In this document: one piece after another, positions 45,022-53,755 of the stretch
Numbering within the stretch: position 1 is the stretch's first letter
How the letters are laid out: each line of letters begins with the position of its first letter
NCBI GenBank assembly: GCA_036825615.1
Contig: DAISXY010000002.1
Location: 1 to 64,000 of the forward strand
DNA: 64,000 nt
Origin: JAICXG01 sp036825615
GTDB taxonomy: Bacteria > Verrucomicrobiota > Verrucomicrobiia > Chthoniobacterales > UBA10450
Direction: 5' to 3'
Notes under the pieces: model-generated
The model's input: only the letters and a program-made list of their open reading frames with translations
Database searches by the model: none
What the model was told of the DNA's origin: nothing
Program-made: the position numbers and the translations under genes

Positions 45022-47481
45022 GTGCTGAATCCGATCAAGCGTTACACGCGTTGGTTGCATACCCGCTGGCCGGCCGGGGTCGTGGAGAAGTTGCCCGAAT
45101 CCGGTGAGTGCGGCGTGACGAATCTGCCCGGGGTCCGGATCGTCGGCGATCTTACCGGTATCCCGCTCTTGAAGTTCTCCTCCAAAACCGGCGCCGAGGC
45201 GGTCCATGCAATCCTCGCCGAACCCGGCTTCCAAAAAAGCGCCGTAGCGGAGAACGCTGATCCCGGCCACGGGGATGAGCTCCTCGACCTTGCCATCATC
45301 GGCGGCGGCGTTTCAGGCGTATCCGCCGCGGTTGAGGCAAGGAAGGCCGGGCTCAACTTCCGCATCTTTGAGGCGACGCAACCGTTCTCAACCGTGGTCA
45401 ATTTTCCCAAGGCAAAACCGATCTATACCTACCCGACCGATTTGAAGCTCCACGGTGGCCTGCACTTTACCGCCAGGGTGAAGGAACCGCTGCTCGAAGA
45501 ACTCGAGGCGCAGCGGAAAGCGGCGGGCATCGAGTTTACAGAGGCGCGGATTGAGCGACTCGAGGCACGCAGCCGCGACGAGATCCTGCTCTATCATGCC
45601 GGCAAAACTGGTCGCGTGACGCGGGCGCGACGCGTGATCGTGGCGATCGGGCGAAGCGGCAATCACCGCAGGCTTGGTTGCCCGGGCGAAGACCTGGACA
45701 AGGTCTACAACCGGCTCTATGACCCGAAAGACTTTGCCGGCCAAAATGTGCTCGTGGTCGGTGGCGGCGACAGCGCACTGGAAACCGCCATCGCGCTCGC
45801 CGGGTCAGGCGCGCACGTCACGTTGAGTTATCGCAAGTCCGAGTTCGCCAGACCCAAGCCGGAGAATCTCGAGAAAGTCCGAATGCTGGAGCGCAATCCG
45901 GCTGCGGACGTCCAGGTCGAGCGGCCAAGTTCCGAGCGCGTCACGACCGCCTTTACGAAAGACTTACAAGCCAAAACCAGCCCTGGTTCGCTTCGCTGTG
46001 CCATGTCAACCAATGTCACCGGGATCGAAGCCGGCAAGGTGCGCTTACAGAAGGCAGATGGCACGGAAGTCATCCTGCCTAACGACGTCGTCTTTACCAT
46101 GATTGGGCGCGAAGCCCCGCTCGATTTCTTTCGTCGCAGCGGTCTCCATGTTCGCGGCGACTGGCGACCGATCACCTACATCAGCTGCATCGCCTTTCTT
46201 CTCTTTTGTGTCCTTCTCTATCACTGGAAAAGCTCGCATCCGCAGGAGTTTCCGCTCCAGCGCTGGGTAAGTCAGCACCACGCCTTTCCCTACAATGTCT
46301 CGAAAGCGATCGAGTCAGTCGGCGGAAAAGTAGCCACGTGGTCAAATCAGGAAACTAACCTGCTTTATACGATCAAACGCGGTTTGGGTAACCCGGCTTT
46401 CTATTACACGCTCGCCTACTGCACCTGTGTGGTTGTTTTTGGGATCAGGCGAATTCGCCGCCGCCGCACTCCCTATGTCACTCGACAAACCATCGTTCTC
46501 ATGTGCATCCAATGCATTCCTCTCTTTGTTTTGCCGGAAATCATTTTGCCGTGGATGGGGCATAACGGTTTCTTTGAACCCGGCCGCCCTCTGCGCTGGC
46601 TCGCCGATCATCTCTTCGAGAGTTATGACGGCGGCGCTGGTCATGAGCGGGCTTACTGGCGCGCTTACGGATTCATTCTCGCTTGGCCGCTCAATGTCTA
46701 CAATGTCTTTACCGACCGGCCGATGTGGCTCTGGCTCGCGATTTGTTTCATCCAGACGTTTGTTCTCATCCCGCTGATCATCTTTCGCTGGGGAAAAGGA
46801 GCTTATTGCGGCTGGATCTGTTCTTGCGGCGCGTTGGCTGAAACCATGGGTGACACTCAGCGTCACAAGATGCCGCACGGCCCCTTCTGGAACCGGCTCA
46901 ACATGCTGGGACAGGTCGTGCTCCTCGCCGCTTTTCTCATTCTCGGGCTGCGTGTCGCCGGCTGGCTGCTCGGCGAAGACTCATGGGCGACTCACTGGTA
47001 TCACAGAGCTTTCGAAGGGATTCCATTCCTCAACTATGGCTGGAGCGTCGATATTCTGATGGCCGGCATCCTTGGCGTAGGTCTTTATTTCTGGTTCAGC
47101 GGCCGGGTCTGGTGCCGCTTTGCCTGTCCGCTCGCCGCCCTCATGCACATTTACACCCGCTTCTCGCGCTATCGGATTTTTCCGGAAAAGTCCAAGTGTA
47201 TCTCCTGCAATGTCTGCACCTCGGTGTGTCACCAGGGAATTGACGTCATGAACTTTGCCAACAAAGGACTGGCGATGGAAGACCCGGAATGCGTCCGCTG
47301 CTCCGCCTGCGTCCAGCAATGTCCCACGGGCGTGCTCGCTTTCGGCCGTTATGATGGCCGGCGCAATGTTATCCTCGACAAGATACCGGCCTCCCCGGTG
47401 CGGATGCGCGAAGGTGGTGCCGGCCACGTCCGGCACGAACTGGAGGAGCAGCTGGAGCGCGACCTACAGCAGGTCTCATGA
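45022..47481 (+). CDS. Flavoprotein fused to a NapH/NosR-like membrane 4Fe-4S module
   Basis: 819 residues from a GTG start with GGGAG 7 nt upstream. Residues about 85-385 are a FAD/NAD(P)-dependent reductase: LAIIGGGVSGVSAAVEA (FAD), NVLVVGGGDSALETAIALAG (NAD(P)), and a C-terminal VVFTMIGREAPLDFF, as in YpdA/thioredoxin-reductase-like proteins. A multi-helix membrane part follows (about 390-700) with AYCGWICSCGALAE and VWCRFACPLAAL, as in NapH, NosR and RdxA. Then two 4Fe-4S motifs: CISCNVCTSVCHQG and CVRCSACVQQCPTG. The combination suggests electron transfer between NAD(P)H or a thiol and a membrane or periplasmic acceptor; the partner is unknown. Confidence 0.87.
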   Translation: MLNPIKRYTRWLHTRWPAGVVEKLPESGECGVTNLPGVRIVGDLTGIPLLKFSSKTGAEAVHAILAEPGFQKSAVAENADPGHGDELLDLAIIGGGVSGVSAAVEARKAGLNFRIFEATQPFSTVVNFPKAKPIYTYPTDLKLHGGLHFTARVKEPLLEELEAQRKAAGIEFTEARIERLEARSRDEILLYHAGKTGRVTRARRVIVAIGRSGNHRRLGCPGEDLDKVYNRLYDPKDFAGQNVLVVGGGDSALETAIALAGSGAHVTLSYRKSEFARPKPENLEKVRMLERNPAADVQVERPSSERVTTAFTKDLQAKTSPGSLRCAMSTNVTGIEAGKVRLQKADGTEVILPNDVVFTMIGREAPLDFFRRSGLHVRGDWRPITYISCIAFLLFCVLLYHWKSSHPQEFPLQRWVSQHHAFPYNVSKAIESVGGKVATWSNQETNLLYTIKRGLGNPAFYYTLAYCTCVVVFGIRRIRRRRTPYVTRQTIVLMCIQCIPLFVLPEIILPWMGHNGFFEPGRPLRWLADHLFESYDGGAGHERAYWRAYGFILAWPLNVYNVFTDRPMWLWLAICFIQTFVLIPLIIFRWGKGAYCGWICSCGALAETMGDTQRHKMPHGPFWNRLNMLGQVVLLAAFLILGLRVAGWLLGEDSWATHWYHRAFEGIPFLNYGWSVDILMAGILGVGLYFWFSGRVWCRFACPLAALMHIYTRFSRYRIFPEKSKCISCNVCTSVCHQGIDVMNFANKGLAMEDPECVRCSACVQQCPTGVLAFGRYDGRRNVILDKIPASPVRMREGGAGHVRHELEEQLERDLQQVS

Positions 47482-48165
47482 TTTTTCGCTCAGCCGGCGG
47501 CGTTCCTCCTGCCGTTCTGCAACCAGTGGCGCGAACCTGGCAAAGAGCCTGACGACGTAATAGAGATAGCCGAGAAGCGTAATGACTTGTCCGAGGGCAA
47601 GCCAGCCATGCGCCTGGCGCGCGACAAAGCTCCCGGGCCACAATTTCAGGCAGGTCAGACTGACGATTGCGTAGAGAAAAAGCCCGGGGACAAGCAGATA
47701 GATGTTAAGCTGCTGGTCTCCTTTTATCGTGCTCAGCAGGTGCCGCGTGGCAGCGCTTCCCGAATCCGCTTCGCGAAGCCGAAGAAAGCGCAAATCATAA
47801 ACGAAAAGGATCCAGACCGCGACGGCGTACGCAGCCGTAAGTTCAAACCACTCGACCGGATTGGTCAGCCGAGTAAAGAGCAGGGTCTCGACGAGCGTGC
47901 AGGCGATATAAAGAAAGTTATGCCCAAACTCGAGCGGCCAGCGGATCAACGTCAGGGTATGAATAATCGAGCGCGACCAAAAGATCAGGATAATGAGCAG
48001 GCCGGAGGCGAGATAGAGCCAGGTGACCGATTCATGCAGGCCGAGGCTGTTGCGGGCATTCTCGGCCAGGAAAGACAAAGCCACTCCCTGCACAATGCTG
48101 CCGAGCGTCAGCTCGATATTCACCACCAGGTTATCCAGTTCCAAGAGCGAGGTAGTTAACCGCAT
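47476..48165 (-). CDS. Hypothetical multi-spanning membrane protein
   Basis: 229 residues with about six hydrophobic helices; charged C terminus (RQEERRRLSEKS). It converges with the flavoprotein fusion gene and overlaps it by 6 bp. No family recognised. Frame quality, ATG start and helix pattern support a real gene. Confidence 0.7.
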   Translation of the reverse strand: MRLTTSLLELDNLVVNIELTLGSIVQGVALSFLAENARNSLGLHESVTWLYLASGLLIILIFWSRSIIHTLTLIRWPLEFGHNFLYIACTLVETLLFTRLTNPVEWFELTAAYAVAVWILFVYDLRFLRLREADSGSAATRHLLSTIKGDQQLNIYLLVPGLFLYAIVSLTCLKLWPGSFVARQAHGWLALGQVITLLGYLYYVVRLFARFAPLVAERQEERRRLSEKS

Positions 48166-48198
48166 ACCAGAGACAGGAGCAGAAAACAGAATCGGGAG

Positions 48199-49065
48199 TT
48201 AGTCAAAGTGAGGCCGAAGGATGGCATACTTTTTTGCCTTGATCCCTTTGACCCGGACGAGCTCATCCGCGCTCTTGAATGGCCGGGCCGCCATGATTCG
48301 CTGCGCGAGGACCGGCCCGACCCCGGGAAGGCTTTCGAGTTGCTCGCTCGTGGCGGCATTAATGTCGAGTTTGCCGTTGGTTGCCGACGTTGCCCCAGCG
48401 GTGCCGCGGGCTTCGGGATGAAAGAAGGCCTCGAAGTAACTCGGCCCGGCGGTCGGCTGGGTTGAAGCGCGTTGATTCAAACGCCCGTCACCTACACCCC
48501 AGCCGCCGATCCGCTGCGCCTTCGCCGCGCGTTCGAACCCTTCCAGTTTGTGCCATTCGGCTCGTGGGCTTCTCATCTCCGGCGCGGCGGAGGCGGCGCC
48601 ATAAACCCGGGCGAGGCCGTTCGCGACCAATGCTTCACCCAGGTCGGTGCCGTCCACCTCGACGAAAGCGAAATAGCGCGGCAGCCGGCTGCGCCCGCGC
48701 GCGTCCGCGAAGGCAGTGCGGACGGTAAAGGGACGCGCGAGTTTTTGCCGGGTGAAACGTTCCGCTTCCATCCCGATCTGGAGCGCCTGTGCCCCGGTGA
48801 CATGAAAGTATCTGGCCTGTTCGCGCAGCCGCGCGGGAATGCTCCTATCGGTCTCGGGCGCATCGACAAAGTAAAGCCGAAAGATGTATTCACGGTCGCC
48901 GGCGTGAACATGGAAGCTATCACCGTCGTTCGCGCGGTTGGGAACAAGATGACAATTCTCGAGTGTGAGCCACTCATTTGCCCGAGCACTCGCGCATAGC
49001 GAAAGCAAAACACTCCCGATAAGGAGCTGGAAAAACAAACCGCACGCCACTCGCTGCTCAAGCAT
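48199..49065 (-). CDS. Secreted SNase-like nuclease with C-terminal ComEA-type helix-hairpin-helix domain
   Basis: 288 residues. Signal peptide (about 1-29, ARA-NE). Staphylococcal-nuclease-like domain (about 33-180): NDGDSFHVHAGDREYIFRLY, FVDAPETD (metal and Arg region), EAERFTRQKLA and GEALVANGLARVYG. The C-terminal HhH pair (about 232-285), KLDINAATSEQLESLPGVG then GPVLAQRIMAARPFKS, is the ComEA type. ComEA binds DNA in the periplasm during natural transformation; SNase domains cut DNA or RNA. The fusion would be an exported DNA-binding nuclease. Whether it serves competence, defence or nutrition is not readable here. Confidence 0.85.
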   Translation of the reverse strand: MLEQRVACGLFFQLLIGSVLLSLCASARANEWLTLENCHLVPNRANDGDSFHVHAGDREYIFRLYFVDAPETDRSIPARLREQARYFHVTGAQALQIGMEAERFTRQKLARPFTVRTAFADARGRSRLPRYFAFVEVDGTDLGEALVANGLARVYGAASAAPEMRSPRAEWHKLEGFERAAKAQRIGGWGVGDGRLNQRASTQPTAGPSYFEAFFHPEARGTAGATSATNGKLDINAATSEQLESLPGVGPVLAQRIMAARPFKSADELVRVKGIKAKKYAILRPHFD

Positions 49066-49408
49066 GACGAAAAGTTACCAAGAGAGAGGAATGAGGAAAG
49101 CAGGAACGCAGGAAGAGCAGCAAGCGGAGTGCGGAATGCGGAAGACAGAAAAAGCGCCGGGAAGCCATGTCCCCCCGCGCCTTCTCCCGAAACCCTCTTT
49201 CTACTTCCGCGTTCCGCTTTGGAAGCCCGGCCGTTTGCTGCGCAAGCCGTTACGGCCGCTTCCTCGTAACCGCGCCTCTCACAGAGACGCAGCTACAACT
49301 TCTTCCTTTCTTACCCCCCTTTTATCTGGTCAAACCGCGCAACTTTGCGCGCTTTTTTGCATCACTTAGCCAAATCCTCGTGCACGCCGACCCATTCCTT
49401 GCCCAAGT
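49066..49408. other. Non-coding stretch before the oxidoreductase pseudogene
   Basis: About 340 bp with a purine-rich run (AGGAAAGCAGGAACGCAGGA near 49093) and a pyrimidine-rich end. No intact gene, hairpin or promoter could be supported. Part of it may be decayed coding sequence of the neighbouring pseudogene. Confidence 0.5.
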
Positions 49409-50118
49409 TCACCGGTTTTGCGCGCAAGTCCTTTGTTCGTTACGCACTCCCTCTCCTTTCTTAACGCAAGCCGCGCGCGCCCTTGACTGCAAAAGATCCT
49501 CCGGGCGAATCGGCAGCCTGCGAACCCGTTTCCCGGTCGCCGCGAAGATGGCGTTGGCGATCGCGGGCGCAATCGGCGGGACCGGCGGCTCACCCAGACC
49601 GTCTCGAGCACGCGCCGGAGCCGCGGTCGCTCGATCGTTACGTCGCCGGCGCGAAAGGCTTCGTCGCCCTGCAAAAGAGCGAGCCGGAAGGCAAGGGGAT
49701 CGGCCGATTGCGCCTGCGCCAGTTCGTCGATGAAAGATTCGCGCGCGAAAACCGCGGAGGGCGCAAAGACCGCGCGCCAGGGCCCGTGCCGCACCGGAAG
49801 ATCGACCGGCACGTAGGCCATCTCCAAATCGGGCACGGCGTATGCCAGATCGTAAACCCCCCAGGCGTAGCCCTGGTAAAATGCGGCGTCGTTAGGCGTG
49901 GGCGGCTTTTCCACCCCGTCGAGGTTGTGAAGCGAAACGGCTTCGGTGTGGCGCCACCGCACGAGCTTGCCCGCGCGATCGAACCCGGCGCTGAGGCGAT
50001 GAACCGAGGCGGCCTGGAAATGTCCGGGCCGGGTATCGTCCTCGCGCGTCCACAGCACCTGCACCGGCGCATCCGCGGATACGTCCCGCAACGGCAGACC
50101 GAATCGGACATGGCGGCG
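49409..50118 (-). pseudogene. Remnant of a molybdopterin-binding aldehyde/xanthine oxidoreductase (IorB-like) gene
   Basis: The frame from 50118 encodes PVQVLWTREDD, SVHRLSAGFDRAGKL, PWRAVFAPSAVFARESFIDE and RLRRVLETV. These are typical of the large molybdopterin subunit of isoquinoline 1-oxidoreductase-like enzymes. At about 49595 the homology jumps to another frame that encodes the true C terminus (GLGEPPVPPIAPAIANAIFA, then TGKRVRRLPIRPED). The N-terminal 400 or so residues and a central block are missing, and a stop (TGA) lies just before the remnant. It is therefore a deleted, frameshifted pseudogene. Confidence 0.85.
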
Positions 50119-50179
50119 TCAATCATTTCTCGACGGATCTTTCGGCGCGGCTCCGCTCAGGGGGACGGAAGGGGTGTGG

Positions 50180-50512
50180 CTAACGTTGCTGGCGGATATT
50201 GGAGAGCGCGACACTGGTCGCAACCGCGGTCGCGACCAGGGACAGAACGATCGCGATCAACCCAATAAAGACCAGCGGCATTGACATGAGGCGGTAGGCC
50301 TCAACGACGAGGAAACGCCCGCCATCGGAGAGAAAGTAAGCGAGAACACTGGCGATAATCGTCAGCCCGATGAGGATGGCGGCGCGGAAGGAACGCGCGG
50401 GAGTGGCGGGCAGCTTCTGCACGACGCGGGCGGTGAAGCCGTCGTCGTCGATATACGGCATCTCCTCGCGCAGCCGCGCATCCAACCAATCTTCCTGTAG
50501 CTGTTCGTTCAT
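50180..50512 (-). CDS. Small membrane protein, candidate anti-sigma factor of the ECF operon
   Basis: 110 residues. Soluble N-terminal part (about 45) with EDWLDARLREEMPYIDDDGF, then two hydrophobic helices (about 42-65 and 77-100). It starts 2 nt after the stop of the ECF sigma gene; a membrane protein directly downstream of an ECF sigma factor is often its anti-sigma partner. No zinc-finger HxxxCxxC motif is present, so the role is inference. Confidence 0.62.
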   Translation of the reverse strand: MNEQLQEDWLDARLREEMPYIDDDGFTARVVQKLPATPARSFRAAILIGLTIIASVLAYFLSDGGRFLVVEAYRLMSMPLVFIGLIAIVLSLVATAVATSVALSNIRQQR

Positions 50513-50514
50513 CG

Positions 50515-51051
50515 TCAGGCTGGCGCCCAGGCTGCCAGTATTTTCTTCAATTTCTCTCTTCCGCGCAAGACGTTCGTCTTCACCGTGCCGAGCGGGATCT
50601 CAAGCACCCGCGCCGCTTCGTCGTGCGAGAGCCCATTTTGACAACAAAGCACGATCGCGGTGCGCTCATGTAACGGAAGCAGTTGGAGTGCCTGCATCAG
50701 GTCGTGTCTCAGGGCCGGGTCGACGGTTTGGGGATCGTGCTCGGCCTCGAGCTGGGCCTCATCGATCCCGACCAGTTCCTTTCGTTTCCGGGCTTCCTCG
50801 CGAAAACAGTTATAGGCAATGCGATAAAGCCAGGTGGAAAATTTCGCTTCGCCCCGGAAGCTGCGCAGGTTCTTGTAAGCGCGCAGGAAAGTCTCCTGGG
50901 CCAGATCATCAGCGAGCGCAACGTCGCCGCGCGTGAGCTGGCGCAAGAGCCCGCGGACGGGCGACTGGTGGTTACGAACGAGCTCGGCGAAGGCATGGTG
51001 ATCATCCTCAAGGAGAACCCGCGCAACCAGGTCGGCATCATTTAGTGGCAC
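50515..51051 (-). CDS. ECF-type RNA polymerase sigma factor
   Basis: 178 residues. Region 2: DDLAQETFLRAYKNLRSFRG followed by FSTWLYRIAYN. Region 4: LPLHERTAIVLCCQNGLSHD followed by EAARVLEIPLGTVKTNVLRG. Missing region 3 places it in the extracytoplasmic-function group. It is flanked in one operon by a DUF6249 protein (9 bp upstream) and a small membrane protein (2 bp downstream), a set that probably senses an envelope signal. The junction with the downstream gene is covered by a TCGTCAGGC word (50512-50520). Confidence 0.93.
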   Translation of the reverse strand: MPLNDADLVARVLLEDDHHAFAELVRNHQSPVRGLLRQLTRGDVALADDLAQETFLRAYKNLRSFRGEAKFSTWLYRIAYNCFREEARKRKELVGIDEAQLEAEHDPQTVDPALRHDLMQALQLLPLHERTAIVLCCQNGLSHDEAARVLEIPLGTVKTNVLRGREKLKKILAAWAPA

Positions 51052-51060
51052 CCCCCGAGC

Positions 51061-51807
51061 CTACACCTTGGGAGTGGGAGTGGTGGAAGGCTGTTCCTTG
51101 TGCGTGTCCAGCTTCCAAACCAGCAGGTAACCCAACCCGATGATGAAGGGGATGAAACCGAGGCTCCAGACTCCGCCTTCCCAGTCATTGACTGCGCCGA
51201 AGAAGACCATCAGTCCGGCACCGATGACGAGCAGGATAACTCCGCGGCGGAGATCGGAGCGTTGCCGAACGACCGGCGGTGGGTTGAGCAGCGCCTCAGG
51301 CACGGGCTGGCCTTTTTCGACCATCATGCGCACGGTCTTGTGCAACGCGCGGCTGCGCGAAAAGCTGAAGTAAAGAATCAATCCGACGATCGCGACTGGC
51401 AGACCAAAGATGGTGAGGAAGACAATAAGGACGATGGGTATGGCGATCCAGGGCATATCATCGCTGTGATGGGAGCCGTGATCGCCATCGAAATCGATCT
51501 GGAAATGGCGGTTGATCCTGCGCTCGATCATTTTGTCGAAGGCCTCGTCGTTATCAGGTGCGCTCGTCGGCGCGACCGAGGGTGCGAGCGATGCAGTGGC
51601 GCTGACTGGCGGCGCGGATGCAACCGGAGCCGCGGTGGGTGAGCTGACCACGGGAGCCGCGGCGGGCGAGCTGACCACGGGAGCCGCAGGCGAAGCTGCA
51701 ATCGGGGTGGGAGAAGCGCTGAGATCAGGAGGCGGGCTTGGAGTTTGCCCGAGAGCCGTGAAAGCAAGGGCGAGAGTGCAGAAGCTGAAGCAGAGTTTCT
51801 TTTTCAT
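51061..51807 (-). CDS. Membrane protein with Ala/Pro/Ser-rich linker and DUF6249-like domain
   Basis: 248 residues. Signal peptide (ending ALG-QT, about residue 20), then an Ala/Pro/Ser-rich region of repeated SSPAAAPV-type units (about 25-85). Three hydrophobic helices follow (about 123-150, 193-212 and 218-240) with RSRALHKTVRMMVEKGQPVP between, as in DUF6249 proteins found beside ECF sigma genes. First gene of the operon with the sigma factor. ATG 51807 was chosen for the signal peptide. Confidence 0.78.
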   Translation of the reverse strand: MKKKLCFSFCTLALAFTALGQTPSPPPDLSASPTPIAASPAAPVVSSPAAAPVVSSPTAAPVASAPPVSATASLAPSVAPTSAPDNDEAFDKMIERRINRHFQIDFDGDHGSHHSDDMPWIAIPIVLIVFLTIFGLPVAIVGLILYFSFSRSRALHKTVRMMVEKGQPVPEALLNPPPVVRQRSDLRRGVILLVIGAGLMVFFGAVNDWEGGVWSLGFIPFIIGLGYLLVWKLDTHKEQPSTTPTPKV

Positions 51808-51948
51808 ATTTGTGCTTTCCAATGAGATGCGATCGATCGGCGATTTGGATTCACTTTTTTCGCCGGTCGACCAGGAGGAGCAGCGTCCCGGCGGGCGCAG
51901 TGAATTTGAGTTTGTTTTTGCCCGGCCTGCTTCCTAGCTTCTGCGCCA

Positions 51949-53184
51949 ATGCGCCGTCCGTCGCCCTGGCTGACTCTGGTGGTGATTCTGCTCGGGGTCC
52001 TGATCGTGCGCGACCCGCGGCTGCGCCAGGTGGATGATTTTTTGTTTGAGAGGTTTGCGGAAAATGCCGAGAGCACTTTGCCACCCGCCGCGCTCACCCT
52101 GATCGAGATCGGGCGCGAGGATTTTCAAGGCCTGACCCCGCTCGGCCACCGCAGGGAGCTGCCGAAAGGGGAGGCGGTGCGGCGTTCGCTCTCGCCGCTC
52201 GAGTACGCCCTTTTTCTCCAGGCGGCGCTTGCTTTTCAGCCGGCCGTAATCGCGATCGAGCCGCTGCTCGTCTGGCGCACAGAGGACAAGGTGCAGGAGC
52301 AGGTCTTGCTCGATCAGGCAATGCGTGTGCCGAAATTGCTCGTCGCACTCGAGCTTGGGGGCAAGGGCTCGCGCGAGCTTGCGCCCGAGGATTTGACGGT
52401 TTTGCCTAACGTCACCGGGCCACGGGGCTATCTGCCGGAGTTCTTTGGAATCGCCCGTCAACCGGATGACGACATTCGATTGATCTCGAGCCCGGGTTTG
52501 GTCGCTCCGTCGCAGGTGGGTCGCGATCGGATGCGCGTGCCGATGCTCTTCGAATATCGCGGGGAAGTGGTGGCCTCTTTTCCGCTCGAGGCAATCCTGC
52601 TCTGGCTCCGTGCGACGCCGGCCGAAGCTAGGGTGGAACTCGGCTCGCAGATTGTTTTGCCGAACGGATGGAAAATTCCGCTCCATCGCGACGGAACGAT
52701 GACAATCAATCCTGGCGCGCAGAAGAGCGTACGGCGATTGCGCCTGGACGACCTGCTCCTTGCCGCTCAGGAACAGGAGCATCAACGCCCTTTCACCCGC
52801 GATCTGCGCGACCTGAAAAATCAAATTCTCGTCCTGCGGCTGGAGGGCGATCAGTTGCAGCCGTCGAATGTTTTCTCGACCGCGATCGCGACCATCCTGA
52901 CCAATGCCTACGTCCGAGCGGCGTCCGCAACCGTGAGTTGGATTATCATTCTCATCCTGGCCTTGCTCGCGTCGCTGTCGCGCCTGATCTCGCGCTCGAA
53001 TTTTTTTCTCGGCGCCATTGCGCTCAGCGCCGGCTACGCGTTGGTGGATCTGGGCTTCATCTCGCAATACCGGATCTGGCTGCCGCTCTTGCTGCCGTTG
53101 ACGTTGCTTTGGTTCATCGTGGTCGTCCGGCTCTTCGATCGCGAGGCCAACCGGCCAAAGCACGAGCAGTTCGCGACCGGCTAG
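51949..53184 (+). CDS. CHASE2-domain-like sensor protein without output domain
   Basis: 411 residues. An N-terminal helix (about 8-22) precedes a large extracytoplasmic domain with features of CHASE2 (LTLIEIGREDFQGLTPLGHR, PAVIAIEPLLVWR, INPGAQKSVRRLRLDDLLLA). Three C-terminal helices follow (about 325-400). Usual CHASE2 proteins continue with a kinase or cyclase; here the chain ends after the helices, so it may be a stand-alone sensor or truncated. The last codons are part of a 189-bp unit that is tandemly duplicated downstream (53312-53500). Confidence 0.78.
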   Translation: MRRPSPWLTLVVILLGVLIVRDPRLRQVDDFLFERFAENAESTLPPAALTLIEIGREDFQGLTPLGHRRELPKGEAVRRSLSPLEYALFLQAALAFQPAVIAIEPLLVWRTEDKVQEQVLLDQAMRVPKLLVALELGGKGSRELAPEDLTVLPNVTGPRGYLPEFFGIARQPDDDIRLISSPGLVAPSQVGRDRMRVPMLFEYRGEVVASFPLEAILLWLRATPAEARVELGSQIVLPNGWKIPLHRDGTMTINPGAQKSVRRLRLDDLLLAAQEQEHQRPFTRDLRDLKNQILVLRLEGDQLQPSNVFSTAIATILTNAYVRAASATVSWIIILILALLASLSRLISRSNFFLGAIALSAGYALVDLGFISQYRIWLPLLLPLTLLWFIVVVRLFDREANRPKHEQFATG

Positions 53185-53500
53185 CTGCGCCTCGTGCTCA
53201 TACTCCTGATCGTGCTCGTAATCGAGCCGATTAGTTCAATGGCCCGGATCGATTAGGAGCACGATTAGGAGCAGGAGCAGGAGAATGGGGTGTGCGGGGA
53301 GGGACTTGAACTCGTCCGGCTCTTCGATCGCGAGGCCAAGCTGCCAAAGCACGAGCTGGTCGTGACCGGCTAGCTGCGCCTCGTGCTCATACTCCTGATC
53401 GTGCTCGTAATCGAGCCGATTGGTTCAATGGCTGGGATCGATTAGGAGCACGATTAGGAGCAGGAGCAGGAGGACGGAGTGCTCGGGGGGGGACTTGAAC
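53123..53500. repeat. 189-bp tandem duplication ending in the T arm of tRNA-Leu
   Basis: Unit 1 (53123-53311) and unit 2 (53312-53500) differ at about 14 positions. Each contains the end of the CHASE2-like reading frame (up to TAG), a run of GAGCAG-like hexamers, and the 3' end of the tRNA from the acceptor to the T loop. Unit 1 thus carries only a tRNA fragment, and unit 2 leads into the complete tRNA. Apart from the CHASE2 end, the 53185-53479 interval holds no gene. Confidence 0.92.
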
Positions 53501-53560
53501 CCCCACGCCTTTCGGCATACGCCCCTCAAACGTACGTGTCTGCCATTTCACCACCCGAGC
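53480..53560 (-). tRNA. tRNA-Leu (anticodon GAG)
   Basis: Reading the minus strand, the acceptor stem GCTCGGG (53560 inward) pairs with CCCGAGC (53487-53481), discriminator A at 53480. The D-arm has GGTGAAATGGCAGAC, the anticodon loop is TTGAGGG with anticodon GAG, there is a variable arm GCCGAAAGGC, and the T-arm is GGGGGTTCAAGTCCCCC. Variable-arm size and anticodon identify leucine. CCA is not encoded. Confidence 0.92.
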
Positions 53561-53612
53561 GCGGTGGCCAAAGTTGATTAAACCACGCCGGAAAGCAAGC
53601 CAGCACACCTGG

Positions 53613-53755
53613 CTTCCTGCTCTTGCTCCTGCTCCTGCTCCTTCTCCGCCCTCAAGAAGTCACAGGCGCGGTGCGAAACCTGCATTAGCTTTGGGCCAAT
53701 GGATGTGGAGCAGGAGCAGGAGCAGGAGCAGGAGCAAGAGCAGGAGCAGGAGCGG
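53613..53755. repeat. Inverted pair of GAGCAG hexamer arrays
   Basis: CTCCTG-type units at 53613-53647 face GAGCAG units at 53708-53755. Similar hexamers occur after the CHASE2-like gene, in the duplicated units, and at 57816-57856. The right array lies inside the PHP gene and encodes its Glu-Gln N terminus. Confidence 0.85.

Noticed and set aside
51934..53163. Long open frame on the minus strand opposite the CHASE2-like gene
   Set aside because: 409 codons, but composition (many Arg/Gln/His, no domain or helix pattern) fits an antisense frame of a GC-rich gene; the plus strand has recognisable domain and membrane helices.
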